Positions 29,056 through 37,204 of a stretch of DNA of 64,000 bases are shown piece by piece. Made by a program: the position numbers and the translations under genes. This stretch comes from Aliidiomarina sanyensis (GTDB taxonomy: Bacteria > Pseudomonadota > Gammaproteobacteria > Enterobacterales > Alteromonadaceae). Within the stretch, counting starts at the first letter, position 1; every line of letters starts with the position of its first letter. The notes under the pieces were generated by a model. It was not told the DNA's origin, did not search any database, and saw nothing but the letters and a program-made list of their open reading frames with translations. The stretch lies in assembly GCF_003987175.1 (NCBI RefSeq), contig NZ_PIPM01000003.1, positions 186,001 through 250,000 on the forward strand. Reading direction: 5' to 3'.

Positions 29056-29691
29056 ATGAACCAACAAAAACGCGTCGCGATCCTTGAGCGGCTTCGGGCA
29101 GCCAACCCGCATCCAACCACAGAACTTAATTTTAGCAATCCGTTCGAATTGCTAATTGCTGTATTGCTCTCCGCACAAGCAACCGATGTTGGCGTCAACA
29201 AAGCGACTGGACCCCTTTTCAAGGTTGCCAATAATCCAGCCGATATGCTCGCACTCGGTGTTGATGGTGTGAAGCACTACATCAAAACCATCGGCCTATT
29301 CAATACGAAGGCCGAAAACGTCATCAAAACCTGCCGTATTTTGGTGGAAGTTCACGGCGGTGAAGTTCCAGAGAATCGCGAGGCGCTCGAGGCACTTCCG
29401 GGCGTGGGCCGAAAAACCGCAAATGTGGTGCTGAACACGGCGTTTGGCTGGCCAACGATCGCCGTCGATACGCATATCTTTCGGGTGAGTAACCGCACCA
29501 AGCTAGCACCTGGAAAGACGGTTGATGCCGTCGAAAAACGACTCCTTAAAGTCGTACCAGCGGAATTTAAAGTGGACGTCCATCACTGGCTCATTCTGCA
29601 CGGCCGATATACCTGCATCGCGCGGAAGCCCCGCTGCGGTTCATGCCTGATCGAAGATCTTTGTGAATTCAAAGACAAAGTCGATTTGTAA
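29056..29691 (+). CDS. nth: Endonuclease III
   Basis: This base-excision-repair glycosylase/AP lyase removes oxidised pyrimidines. The 211-residue protein carries the helix-hairpin-helix [14 protein letters not shown] with the catalytic lysine (about residue 120), the catalytic aspartate in VDTHIFR (about 138), and the C-terminal 4Fe-4S motif C-x6-C-x2-C-x5-C. It follows the rnf genes as in E. coli, which links a Fe-S repair enzyme to a redox operon. Confidence 0.98.
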   Translation: MNQQKRVAILERLRAANPHPTTELNFSNPFELLIAVLLSAQATDVGVNKATGPLFKVANNPADMLALGVDGVKHYIKTIGLFNTKAENVIKTCRILVEVHGGEVPENREALEALPGVGRKTANVVLNTAFGWPTIAVDTHIFRVSNRTKLAPGKTVDAVEKRLLKVVPAEFKVDVHHWLILHGRYTCIARKPRCGSCLIEDLCEFKDKVDL

Positions 29692-29707
29692 CTCGTTAAG
29701 GATACTC

Positions 29708-30334
29708 ATGACCCAAATCAAGCCTGCGCTAAAAGACCGTTTCCGTGGTTATCTTCCCGTGGTTATTGACGTCGAGACCGGTGGATTTAATGCCAAAACG
29801 GATGCGTTGCTTGAGATTGCTGCCGTTCTTCTCGATTTCAATGGGTCCGGCGAACTGGTGCCGGTTGCGACCCATCACGCGCACATTGAGCCCTTTGAAG
29901 GGGCAAATATCGAGAAAGCAGCCATCGAATTTAACGGGATCGATCCCGCTAATCCTCTGCGCGGCGCCGTCTCAGAGCGCGAGGGTTTGCATGAAATATT
30001 TAAGGCGGTGCGAAAAGCACAAAAGGCTGCAGGATGCCAGCGCGCTGTCTTGGTAGGTCATAATGCAACATTCGATCATGGCTTCGTGATGGCTGCTGCT
30101 GAGCGGGCCGGACTGAAGCGCAACCCGTTCCATCCTTTTGTCACCTTTGATACCACAGCACTCGCCGCGCTGACGGTCGGCCAAACCGTGTTGGTGAAAG
30201 CCTGCCAAGCGGCGGGTATCCCATTTGATGGCAAAGAGGCCCACAGCGCATTGTATGACACAGAGCGCACTGCGGACCTCTTTTGTTGGATGATTAATCG
30301 CTACAAAAACTTAGGCGGTTGGCCCCTCGCTTAG
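29708..30334 (+). CDS. rnt: Ribonuclease T
   Basis: This 208-residue DEDDh 3'-5' exonuclease trims tRNA CCA ends and other stable RNAs. Exo I is VIDVETGGF, Exo II is HNATFDHGF, and Exo III is [11 protein letters not shown]. The ATG at 29708 gives the usual length; the open frame upstream runs into nth. It lies 16 nt after nth. Its stop overlaps, tail-to-tail, the stop of the protease relic on the other strand. Confidence 0.96.
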   Translation: MTQIKPALKDRFRGYLPVVIDVETGGFNAKTDALLEIAAVLLDFNGSGELVPVATHHAHIEPFEGANIEKAAIEFNGIDPANPLRGAVSEREGLHEIFKAVRKAQKAAGCQRAVLVGHNATFDHGFVMAAAERAGLKRNPFHPFVTFDTTALAALTVGQTVLVKACQAAGIPFDGKEAHSALYDTERTADLFCWMINRYKNLGGWPLA

Positions 30335-30936
30335 TAGGCAATTTGGACGGGTAACGAACAGGTATCCGTTCCCACTTCGCACAATTGATAGGTCAATACT
30401 CCGCTTCCACGTAATCCGGTATCATCGGTATATCGGCCATTGTTTTCGATATTCCCGAGCACCTGCCAGTGCGGCGACCGAGACAACCGCATCATACGAG
30501 GCAGGGAAAATATAGAAGGTACTGGAGCTATTCCCAGCCGCAGCAACACTTAGCACGCCATTGTTGTTTAAACGGGTGAAGGTGTTTCGTTCCGTGGCTG
30601 AATTCCCAGTGCCGCCTGAACCATTTGAATACCGTACGGCGCATTCGGTTTGAACTCACCCTTTAGCAGTAGGCGCTTTTGGTCCGTTTCGACATAAATG
30701 ACATTGGGGTTGTTCCGAAGGCCACGTAATGCTTGAGGTGGCACTTCTAACGCCATCGCACTCTCGCGACTTAAGTCCACCACAGCGCGTCCGCCTTGAC
30801 GCTCGACAAAGCGCAGAACTTCTGCTTTTGCTCCGGGTTGGAATCCGACAATAACGCGCTCGGACTCACTCCCATGCGCACCTGAAAACACAAAAACAGC
30901 CAGCATGGCTGCCGAAAGATGATGATATTTGATCAT
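30331..30936 (-). pseudogene. Relic of a secreted subtilisin-like (S8) serine protease
   Basis: The first 122 codons encode a signal peptide and a recognisable inhibitor-I9 prodomain (RVIVGFQPG, NPNVIYVETDQKR). The catalytic Asp and His region is missing. After a frame change (about 30590-30480) a second frame reads FTRLNNNGVLSVAAAGNSS and FPASYDAVVSVAA, the oxyanion-hole Asn block of S8 proteases. The catalytic Ser block is missing too. A third frame (about 30460-30331) encodes a typical C-terminal beta domain ending [13 protein letters not shown]. At least two internal deletions have therefore collapsed a gene of perhaps 1.5-2 kb to 0.6 kb. Family assignment is confident; the exact breakpoints are not. 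Confidence 0.82.
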
Positions 30937-30992
30937 GAAGATATGGAAGTTTCCAGAACTAAAAATGTTTATTTTTTATACAGATGGGAAAT

Positions 30993-31019
30993 AAAAAACC
31001 GCGCTAGGCGCGGTTTTTG
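30993..31019. terminator. Terminator after the peroxiredoxin gene
   Basis: The sequence AAAAAACCGCGC-TAG-GCGCGGTTTTTG forms a strong G/C stem with T runs on both strands. On the minus strand it follows the peroxiredoxin stop by about 35 nt. Confidence 0.88.
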
Positions 31020-31053
31020 TATTCATGAATCAAAAAATGATTGAGTCGAGCAG

Positions 31054-31659
31054 TTACAGCTTCGCGCTGTTTTTGCTTAAGTAAGCAGCAACACCTTGAG
31101 CGTCTGCTTTCATACCTTCATCACCTTTGTTCCAACCGGCTGGGCATACTTCGCCGTGCTCTTGGTGGAAGGCAAGTGCATCAACCATACGCAACATTTC
31201 GTCGACGTTGCGGCCTAATGGCAGATCGTTGATGACCTGATGGCGAACAACGCCATTTTCATCAATCAGGAACGAACCACGGAAGGCAACCCCTGCTTCT
31301 GGATGCTCAACATCATACGCCTTGCAGATCTCGTGCTTGACGTCTGCAACCAGTGGGTATTTCACTTCGCCGATTCCGCCTTTCTCAACCGGCGTGTTAC
31401 GCCATGCATGATGCGAGAATTGTGAATCGATGGAAACACCGATGACCTCAACACCACGGCTTTCAAATTCAGCCAAGCGCTTATCAAAAGCAATCAACTC
31501 GGAAGGACATACGAACGTGAAATCCAGAGGATAGAAAAACAACACCGCTTTCTTACCACGGATGTGATCGCTCAACGTAAAGTTTTCAACGATCTCACCA
31601 GTACCTAAGACTGCCGCAGCGGTAAAGTCCGGGGCCTGACGGCCAACTAATACAGCCAT
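31054..31659 (-). CDS. Typical 2-Cys peroxiredoxin (AhpC/TSA family)
   Basis: This 201-residue thiol peroxidase reduces H2O2 and organic hydroperoxides, probably with thioredoxin since no AhpF-type reductase is nearby. The peroxidatic cysteine is Cys51 in FTFVCPSE and the resolving cysteine is in GEVCPAGW near the C terminus; the GGIGEVKYP segment follows the Prx1/AhpC pattern associated with sensitivity to overoxidation. GGAG precedes the ATG. It lies beside glutaredoxin and superoxide dismutase genes, an oxidative-stress neighbourhood. Confidence 0.94.
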   Translation of the reverse strand: MAVLVGRQAPDFTAAAVLGTGEIVENFTLSDHIRGKKAVLFFYPLDFTFVCPSELIAFDKRLAEFESRGVEVIGVSIDSQFSHHAWRNTPVEKGGIGEVKYPLVADVKHEICKAYDVEHPEAGVAFRGSFLIDENGVVRHQVINDLPLGRNVDEMLRMVDALAFHQEHGEVCPAGWNKGDEGMKADAQGVAAYLSKNSAKL

Positions 31660-31835
31660 TTATATCTCCGTTCTAGTTTAGTTAAACAAAAGCTCAGGAC
31701 GTCGTTCTACGCGACGTTTCTTTTTTAAAACTTATGCATTGTAAGGAATGCGATTGAGCGCCACCTGCGTGGCACTCATACAACTCCGCATGGAGAGAGG
31801 AGAGACGAATAACGTCTCAAAACTGCACTTACTAT

Positions 31836-32198
31836 TTATTTTTGCTCGTCTTCAACCGAAGGTGCCGCTTCTTCCACTAGCGGTTGCAACTCACCCGCTT
31901 GGAACATTTCCAGAATAATATCGCAGCCGCCAATCAACTCGCCGTTCACCCACAATTGCGGGAATGTTGGCCAGTCTGCAATACGCGGCAGTTCCGCACG
32001 AATATCTGGGTTTTGCAGAACGTCCACATAAGCGAAAGGCTTGCCACATGCCATCAAAGCTTGCGACGCCTGCGCTGAAAAGCCACAACTTGGAAGCTTC
32101 GGCGAGCCCTTCATATAGAGCAAAACCGGGTTCTCGGCGATTTGTTGACGAATGCGCGCTTCGGTCGTCTGCGTTTGTTCAGGTTGCATATCTTGCAT
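31836..32198 (-). CDS. grxD: Monothiol glutaredoxin (Grx4 type)
   Basis: This 120-residue monothiol glutaredoxin has the active site CGFS (Cys38), preceded by LYMKGSPKLPS, and the glutathione-binding WPTFPQLWVNGELIGGCDI. Such proteins carry and transfer 2Fe-2S clusters. The N terminus has a short glutamine/threonine-rich lead and the C terminus an acidic tail. GAGGA precedes the ATG by about 8 nt. It is transcribed from an extended -10 promoter 37 nt upstream and is divergent from sodB. Confidence 0.95.
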   Translation of the reverse strand: MQDMQPEQTQTTEARIRQQIAENPVLLYMKGSPKLPSCGFSAQASQALMACGKPFAYVDVLQNPDIRAELPRIADWPTFPQLWVNGELIGGCDIILEMFQAGELQPLVEEAAPSVEDEQK

Positions 32199-32234
32199 GA
32201 TAAATCCTCACCGAGTACTCAAATTTGGAGCCGG

Positions 32235-32243
32235 ATTATAACA
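32235..32243 (-). promoter_or_regulatory. Extended -10 promoter of grxD
   Basis: On the minus strand TGTTATAAT (TGn plus a perfect TATAAT) lies 37 nt upstream of the grxD ATG. No good -35 is seen, as expected for an extended -10 element. Confidence 0.65.
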
Positions 32244-32486
32244 TAAGAACCTGCACAGGATGAAGCGGTCCCACGCTTCTGACAAAGTAAAAATGGAGGG
32301 TTGAAAACCAAACGAGATATCCCAATGTATATAGAGTCATGGCAAACCCCGTTATTTTTTGTCTGTGGTTCGCTATACTCAATGGAACGAAATTTCTAAA
32401 TAGCGCGCGGCAAGCGCCGCGTGAGACAAGTCGGTACAGCATTCACGCCGATGTTTTTTTATGACAATCGAAACGGAGAAGCAATT

Positions 32487-33068
32487 ATGGCTTTCGAACT
32501 ACCCGCATTGCCTTATGAGAAAAATGCCTTGGAACCCCACATCTCAGCGGAAACTCTTGAGTACCACTATGGCAAACATCACCAAACCTACGTCGACAAA
32601 CTGAACGGACTGGTTGAAGGTTCAGAGTTCGCGGGCAAGTCGCTCGAAGAAATTGTGAAAACGTCGAGCGGTGGTGTGTTTAATAATGCAGCACAGGTCT
32701 GGAACCATACGTTTTACTGGCACTGCTTAAGCCCGAACGGTGGTGGTGAGCCTACCGGTGCATTGGCAAAAGCCATCAACGCGAAATGGGGCTCATTTGC
32801 TGACTTCAAAAAAGCATTTGATACTGCCGCTGTAAACAACTTCGGCTCAAGTTGGACTTGGTTGGTGAAGACGTCTGACGGAAGCTTAGATATCGTCAAC
32901 ACCAGTAACGCTGCAACGCCATTAACAGACGACAATCTGACGCCTGTTCTAACCGTTGACCTGTGGGAGCACGCATATTATATCGATTACCGGAATGCAC
33001 GTCCGAAGTACTTGGAGTCGTTCTGGAAATTGGTCAACTGGGAATTTGCGAGCAAAAACTTCGGCTAA
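32487..33068 (+). CDS. sodB: Superoxide dismutase [Fe]
   Basis: This 193-residue cytoplasmic enzyme dismutates superoxide. Metal ligands are His27, His74 ([11 protein letters not shown]), Asp158 and His162 (DLWEHAYY). The [11 protein letters not shown] form and overall sequence fit the iron type rather than manganese. The ATG at 32487 is preceded by GGAGAAG; the upstream in-frame ATG lacks family similarity. It is monocistronic with a strong terminator. Confidence 0.96.
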   Translation: MAFELPALPYEKNALEPHISAETLEYHYGKHHQTYVDKLNGLVEGSEFAGKSLEEIVKTSSGGVFNNAAQVWNHTFYWHCLSPNGGGEPTGALAKAINAKWGSFADFKKAFDTAAVNNFGSSWTWLVKTSDGSLDIVNTSNAATPLTDDNLTPVLTVDLWEHAYYIDYRNARPKYLESFWKLVNWEFASKNFG

Positions 33069-33081
33069 GCAACTCGCCCAT

Positions 33082-33111
33082 AAAAAAACCGCAGCATGCT
33101 GCGGTTTTTTT
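33082..33111. terminator. Bidirectional terminator between sodB and fadR
   Basis: AAAAAACCGCAGCATGCTGCGGTTTTTTT is a perfect palindrome with A and T runs, serving the convergent sodB (+) and fadR (-) genes. Confidence 0.9.
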
Positions 33112-33159
33112 GTATCTGCATTTACTCTCAAGATAATGCTCGCTGCCTATGCAGCTTTT

Positions 33160-33870
33160 CTACTCGACCAAGTTCTCGGGGATCGACTCGCGCAGTTCAA
33201 GCCAGATTTTGGCTGAGTCGTACCCGTACTGGCGCACCAGATTCGTACTGCCATTATAATCTGCAGCCGCAACGGTTTGACCTAACGCTGCGTAATAGGT
33301 GCGAGCAAGCTCCCGACCCGTTGCATTAGAAAAGTAAAATTGACCAATGCGTGCATAAAGGCCTTTGAAACCATTCAGCACCAAGACATAAATTGGGTTT
33401 CCAGAAGCTAGCGCGAGTTCATGATTGAGATAGTAATCGAATTCAGCGAAGGCTTTCGCACTGTCTTCAAGAGTCTCCGCACCGCGCAACACTTCTGCAC
33501 ACCGTTCGGGGTTGTTCCGAATCGCCTGGCGAATATAAATCGCACTGATATTCGTTCGAGCCGATAACAAATGGTCGACGAGATCCGGCATCCCTTCTTC
33601 ATCGAGCCGCGCAAGCGTCTCAAGAATGTTCAGGCCCGAGGTTTCCCAAAAGTTATTTACCCGTGTGGGCTTACCATGTTGAATGGTCAACCAGCCATCG
33701 CGCGCGAGACGCTGTAACACCTCACGCAAGGTCGTTCGAGTTACACCGATCAACTCAGAAAGCTCGCGTTCTGCCGGAAGAATAGAGCCTGGAGCAAAGT
33801 CACCTTTCCAAATCGACTTTACAATAAACTCTTCCGCAAACCCCGCGGGGCTTTTCGCTTTGATAAACAT
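33160..33870 (-). CDS. fadR: Fatty-acid metabolism regulator FadR
   Basis: This GntR-family acyl-CoA-responsive regulator represses fatty-acid degradation genes and activates fab genes. The 236-residue protein has an N-terminal winged helix with [21 protein letters not shown] nearly as in E. coli, the [24 protein letters not shown] linker, and the all-helical acyl-CoA-binding domain. The start at 33870 ([15 protein letters not shown]) matches the family, and AAGG lies upstream; a longer frame to 33915 is not needed. A strong FadR-like operator lies 124 bp upstream, suggesting autoregulation. It is divergent from dsbB; the nhaB found between them in E. coli is absent. Confidence 0.96.
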   Translation of the reverse strand: MFIKAKSPAGFAEEFIVKSIWKGDFAPGSILPAERELSELIGVTRTTLREVLQRLARDGWLTIQHGKPTRVNNFWETSGLNILETLARLDEEGMPDLVDHLLSARTNISAIYIRQAIRNNPERCAEVLRGAETLEDSAKAFAEFDYYLNHELALASGNPIYVLVLNGFKGLYARIGQFYFSNATGRELARTYYAALGQTVAAADYNGSTNLVRQYGYDSAKIWLELRESIPENLVE

Positions 33871-33993
33871 AAATGCCTTTTTTCCGTCAGTTGGACTCAC
33901 TCTAGCATATTCCAATACGAGTTAATTCCGCTTATTATGCCGTGAATGATGATTTACTTCGGCACTGTTATAACAATGATTGTAACGTGCCAC

Positions 33994-34010
33994 TAATGGT
34001 CGGACAAGTT
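33994..34010. promoter_or_regulatory. FadR-operator-like palindrome between fadR and dsbB
   Basis: TAATGGTCGGACAAGTT matches 14 of 17 positions of the FadR consensus AACTGGTCNGACCAGTT, including the TGGTC and GAC cores. It lies 124 bp upstream of fadR and 70 bp upstream of dsbB. Occupancy is inferred. Confidence 0.6.
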
Positions 34011-34079
34011 TTATCATCTTTACTTTGAGTCTACTTTGTAGACCGCCCGAATAACGGGTCAACAAACGTCGAGATTGTC

Positions 34080-34610
34080 ATGAATTTCTATCGCCAGCCG
34101 ATTTCAATTTGGCTTACACTGCGCGGCCCTTGGGTACTCCTCGCAGTATCCGCGACCAGTTTAGTGCTCGCTGCTTTGTACTTCCAGCATGTTCAAGGGC
34201 TCATTCCTTGCGTTCAGTGTGTCTACCAACGAACTGCCATGATGGCAGTTGCAATCTTTGCTTGGTTTGGTGCCATAGCCCCGCACAAACCTGCGGTGCG
34301 CACGATTGCTTGGCTCGGTTGGCTCGGAAGCGCTGCAGCAGGTTTTTATTCAGCGCACCACCACATATTCCTGCAAACTCGCGCAAATCCATTATTCACG
34401 AGCTGTAGTCCATTCCCAGACTTTCCAAGTTTTGCGCCGTTGCATGAATGGTTTCCGTCGCTATTCGCAGCGGGAGGACTCTGTACCGAGATCGATTGGT
34501 CTTTCCTCGGGCTCTCGATGCCGGGTTGGTTGCGCGTGATTTTTGCGGTCTACATCATTATCGCATGCACGGTCTTTTTGACGCGGATCGTTCAGCAACG
34601 TCGAATCTAG
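34080..34610 (+). CDS. dsbB: Disulfide bond formation protein B
   Basis: This 176-residue inner-membrane protein reoxidises DsbA and hands electrons to quinone. Four helices are visible, with the first periplasmic loop holding Cys44-Val-Gln-Cys47 and the second holding Cys109 and Cys135. Its TAG stop overlaps the stop of ycgN on the opposite strand (CTAG). Confidence 0.95.
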   Translation: MNFYRQPISIWLTLRGPWVLLAVSATSLVLAALYFQHVQGLIPCVQCVYQRTAMMAVAIFAWFGAIAPHKPAVRTIAWLGWLGSAAAGFYSAHHHIFLQTRANPLFTSCSPFPDFPSFAPLHEWFPSLFAAGGLCTEIDWSFLGLSMPGWLRVIFAVYIIIACTVFLTRIVQQRRI

Positions 34611-35140
34611 GGTACGAAACGCAAAGGCCAGCGGATAATAACACCGTCTTCTGGGTCACATTGGGTTTCCGAAACCACCGAGTGTCCGACGACAGACATG
34701 CCTGCCGCAATCATCGGAGCACGGTCTCCCCCATGCCGTAACGGATGCCACGAAGGAAGGTCATGCCCCTCATAGAGCCGCCGATAAGCACAGGATATGG
34801 GCATATAGTGAATGTGCTCTAAGTTACTTGGCGATAACACCACACACTCGGGCACAGTGGCGAGTCGATCGTCGTAGTCAGTGCACGCACCACGCGTTCG
34901 GTCGAGTAACTGACAGGTTACATTGGTGAAATAAAGGGTTTCCCCCGCTCGCATGGGGTCGTCACTCGAGTCCCCTTGCCCCCCAATGCTTGGGTCGTCT
35001 GCAGGCTCATGACTGATACTGGGCTCAGGGCTGTCTAACAACTTGTGCAGGCAGCATTTTCCGCATCCATCACAGAGGGATTCCCATTGTTCGGGAGTCA
35101 TCTCTGCGAGGGGGATGGTTTTCCAAAAGGGCAATTCCAT
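34607..35140 (-). CDS. ycgN: UPF0260/YcgN family cysteine-cluster protein
   Basis: This 177-residue member of the CxxxCxxC zinc/iron-binding YcgN family has SLCDGCGKCCLHKL near residue 24, then YFTNVTCQLL, PECVVLSP and PISCAYRRL with further conserved cysteines, and DLPSWHPL. Function is unknown in the family. Between CLHKLLD and ETLYFTN it carries an acidic, proline-rich insertion of about 30 residues absent from E. coli YcgN. The start at 35140 is chosen from family similarity (MELPFWKTIPLAEM); no clear Shine-Dalgarno precedes it. It is the last gene of the fadD-rnd-ycgL-mltB-ycgM-ycgN series. Confidence 0.9.
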   Translation of the reverse strand: MELPFWKTIPLAEMTPEQWESLCDGCGKCCLHKLLDSPEPSISHEPADDPSIGGQGDSSDDPMRAGETLYFTNVTCQLLDRTRGACTDYDDRLATVPECVVLSPSNLEHIHYMPISCAYRRLYEGHDLPSWHPLRHGGDRAPMIAAGMSVVGHSVVSETQCDPEDGVIIRWPLRFVP

Positions 35141-35162
35141 AGGCACGAAACCAGTCCGTGAA

Positions 35163-35891
35163 TTAGCCAAAGTGCGAGCGGCTTTGCACCAAAGCTTGCC
35201 AGCCAAACACATTAAAATCAGAGGTCGTTAACTCGAGGTCAAGCGCATCGCCATGTTCAAGGGGACCGACGCCCGCTGGGGTCCCTGTAAGGACCACGTC
35301 CCCGGGTTGCAATCGGAACACCGACGCGATCTCACGCAACAGCTCAGCAATCGAAAAAATCATGCTTCCGACGTGCCCCTCCTGCTGCAGCTGCGCATTG
35401 CGGACTAAGCGAAAACGAAGTCGTTTTAAGTCACCCGCCTGCGATGTGGGCACAAACTCGGTCAACGGGCAGCTTCCGGCAAACGCCTTCGCACGCTCCC
35501 ACGGATGCCCTTTCGCTTTAAGTTGGTCTTGTACATCACGGCGTGTGAGATCGAGCGCCAGACCGACCCCGGCAATCGTTGCCAGCAGCGCATCCGGCTT
35601 ATCTTTCGGAATATGCTGAATCAGTTCAGGTCCCAACGGGCGGCCGATCAACAAAGCGAGCTCAAGTTCATGGTGGCACGCTCCTCCACTTGAAGGGACA
35701 ACCACGGTTGAAACTTCTGCACGTCGCAACGGCTGGTAGGCCGTTGGCGGCTTCATGAACAAAATAGGCGCCTCGGGAACGGTATTTCCCAATTCCTTGG
35801 CGTGATCCGCATAGTTCCGTCCCACACACACAAACTGGCCTAATGCGAAGGGTGTCTGCGCACCATGGATCCAGTACAACGGGGTACTCAT
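35163..35891 (-). CDS. ycgM: Fumarylacetoacetate hydrolase family protein (YcgM-like)
   Basis: This 242-residue FAH-fold protein has the metal-binding glutamates in HHELELALLIG and the conserved VALDLTRRDVQ and GDVVLTGTPAGVGPL blocks. FAH members cleave or decarboxylate beta-diketo acids such as acylpyruvates or oxaloacetate; YcgM-type proteins act on small keto acids. The ATG at 35891 begins 2 nt after the mltB stop; a longer upstream frame overlaps mltB. The same ycgM-ycgN adjacency exists in E. coli. Confidence 0.92.
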   Translation of the reverse strand: MSTPLYWIHGAQTPFALGQFVCVGRNYADHAKELGNTVPEAPILFMKPPTAYQPLRRAEVSTVVVPSSGGACHHELELALLIGRPLGPELIQHIPKDKPDALLATIAGVGLALDLTRRDVQDQLKAKGHPWERAKAFAGSCPLTEFVPTSQAGDLKRLRFRLVRNAQLQQEGHVGSMIFSIAELLREIASVFRLQPGDVVLTGTPAGVGPLEHGDALDLELTTSDFNVFGWQALVQSRSHFG

Positions 35892-35893
35892 GA

Positions 35894-36898
35894 TCAGCGT
35901 CCCATTTGGATACGGTCTGCTAAATGCCCGACGGCCACAACAAAGTAATTTGAGCGATTCCAACGCATCAACACATCCCAGTTGTGGTACGCCAGATAAA
36001 TGCGACCCGTTTGATCATCAGGGATAATCAACGATGCCTCAATGTCACGGGTCGGGAGATCGGTTCCGTCGAAGCGACGCACCCCGAGTGCCTGCCATTC
36101 AGACAGTGATTTTTTTGTGCTTAAACCGGCGACACTGGTGTCAAAGTCCTCTGGAATCCGAACTTGCCGTCCCCAGGTTTTACTGTCATCCCAGCCCACT
36201 TGTGAAAGATAGTTCGCAGCAGAGGCAAACACGTCCGGAAAACTGTTCCAAATATCAATTTTTCCGTCACCATCAAAATCCACCGCATAGCTTAAAAATG
36301 AGCTTGGCATAAATTGGGTTTGACCCATCGCACCAGCCCATGAACCACGCATTTGCTCGGGCTCGATATGCCCCGCATCAATAATTTCGAGAGCCTGCAT
36401 CAGTTGACGCTTAAAAAATGCTTCTCGGCGCCCTTCGTAGGCAAGCGTTGCCAATGCCGATACCACGCGGAAGTTTCCGGTAAAGCCACCATAATTGGTC
36501 TCAATTCCCCACAACGCCACAATGAATCGAGGTTGGACGCCAAATTTCTCGCCAATCTCTTCCAGGAGCTCCCGGTGCTCTTCATATTTGCGAATGCCTT
36601 GCTGCACTTTCCAGTCCGGAACTGCGCGAGGGAGATAGGTATCGAGCGTGATTGTGAATTCCGGTTGGTTCCGGTCTGCACTCACGGCACGCTCATAGAA
36701 GCGAATATCTGCAAACGCGCGCTCAATGGCTTCTTCCGAAATTCCATGCTCTCGTGCTTCCGCTTTGAGCGTTTCTACGTAGGCTGGAAATCCATCGGGA
36801 TCAACAGCGTGCGCTGCGAAGACCAATCCGAACGTGGTTGTGAGAATCACACAGGTCCGAAGACAAGCGCGTTGAAAGGAAGTGAAAAGCTCGCGCAT
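35894..36898 (-). CDS. mltB: Membrane-bound/periplasmic lytic murein transglycosylase, MltB family
   Basis: This 334-residue enzyme cleaves the MurNAc-GlcNAc bond of peptidoglycan with 1,6-anhydro product formation. The catalytic glutamate is in WGIETNYGG (about residue 130), followed by the family's ALATLAYEGRR and GSWAGAMGQTQFMPSSF blocks and the AANYLSQVGW motif. The N-terminal hydrophobic segment (residues 12-30, AHA-VD) is a signal peptide without a lipobox, so the protein is probably soluble and periplasmic. There is no peptidoglycan-binding domain at the C terminus. Confidence 0.93.
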   Translation of the reverse strand: MRELFTSFQRACLRTCVILTTTFGLVFAAHAVDPDGFPAYVETLKAEAREHGISEEAIERAFADIRFYERAVSADRNQPEFTITLDTYLPRAVPDWKVQQGIRKYEEHRELLEEIGEKFGVQPRFIVALWGIETNYGGFTGNFRVVSALATLAYEGRREAFFKRQLMQALEIIDAGHIEPEQMRGSWAGAMGQTQFMPSSFLSYAVDFDGDGKIDIWNSFPDVFASAANYLSQVGWDDSKTWGRQVRIPEDFDTSVAGLSTKKSLSEWQALGVRRFDGTDLPTRDIEASLIIPDDQTGRIYLAYHNWDVLMRWNRSNYFVVAVGHLADRIQMGR

Positions 36899-36922
36899 CA
36901 GGAATAGCCCCCTCTGATGTTG

Positions 36923-37204
36923 TTATGTTTTATCTGACCGCAGTCCGTCTAACAGGTTCTCGGGTGGCGGCGGTACCTGAAGATAGTACCCCTCGTTTTC
37001 AAGCGCTGCCAGTAACTTTACACCGCTTAAACGCGCAAACTGTCTTTCCGCAGTGACATTGAGTCGCAAGGCCTCTTGTTCCGGCGAAAAAAGCGTCTGT
37101 AATGGGGCTGGGAGATCACTGAGCGGAGTGGTTAAAGGCAAGTACAAATAGGTATCGGCCTTCTTCTTTGATTTAAGTACACGGCACAACATAGGTTTTC
37201 TCAC
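36923..37204 (-). CDS. ycgL: YcgL domain protein
   Basis: This small 93-residue cytoplasmic protein of the YcgL family has a KKADTYLYLP strand near the N terminus and the near-invariant GYYLQVPPPPENLL at the C terminus. No biochemical function is established. It appears to start at a GTG overlapping the rnd stop (GTGA), with an internal ATG at 37192 as an alternative. It sits between rnd and mltB in the operon. Confidence 0.9.
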   Translation of the reverse strand: MRKPMLCRVLKSKKKADTYLYLPLTTPLSDLPAPLQTLFSPEQEALRLNVTAERQFARLSGVKLLAALENEGYYLQVPPPPENLLDGLRSDKT

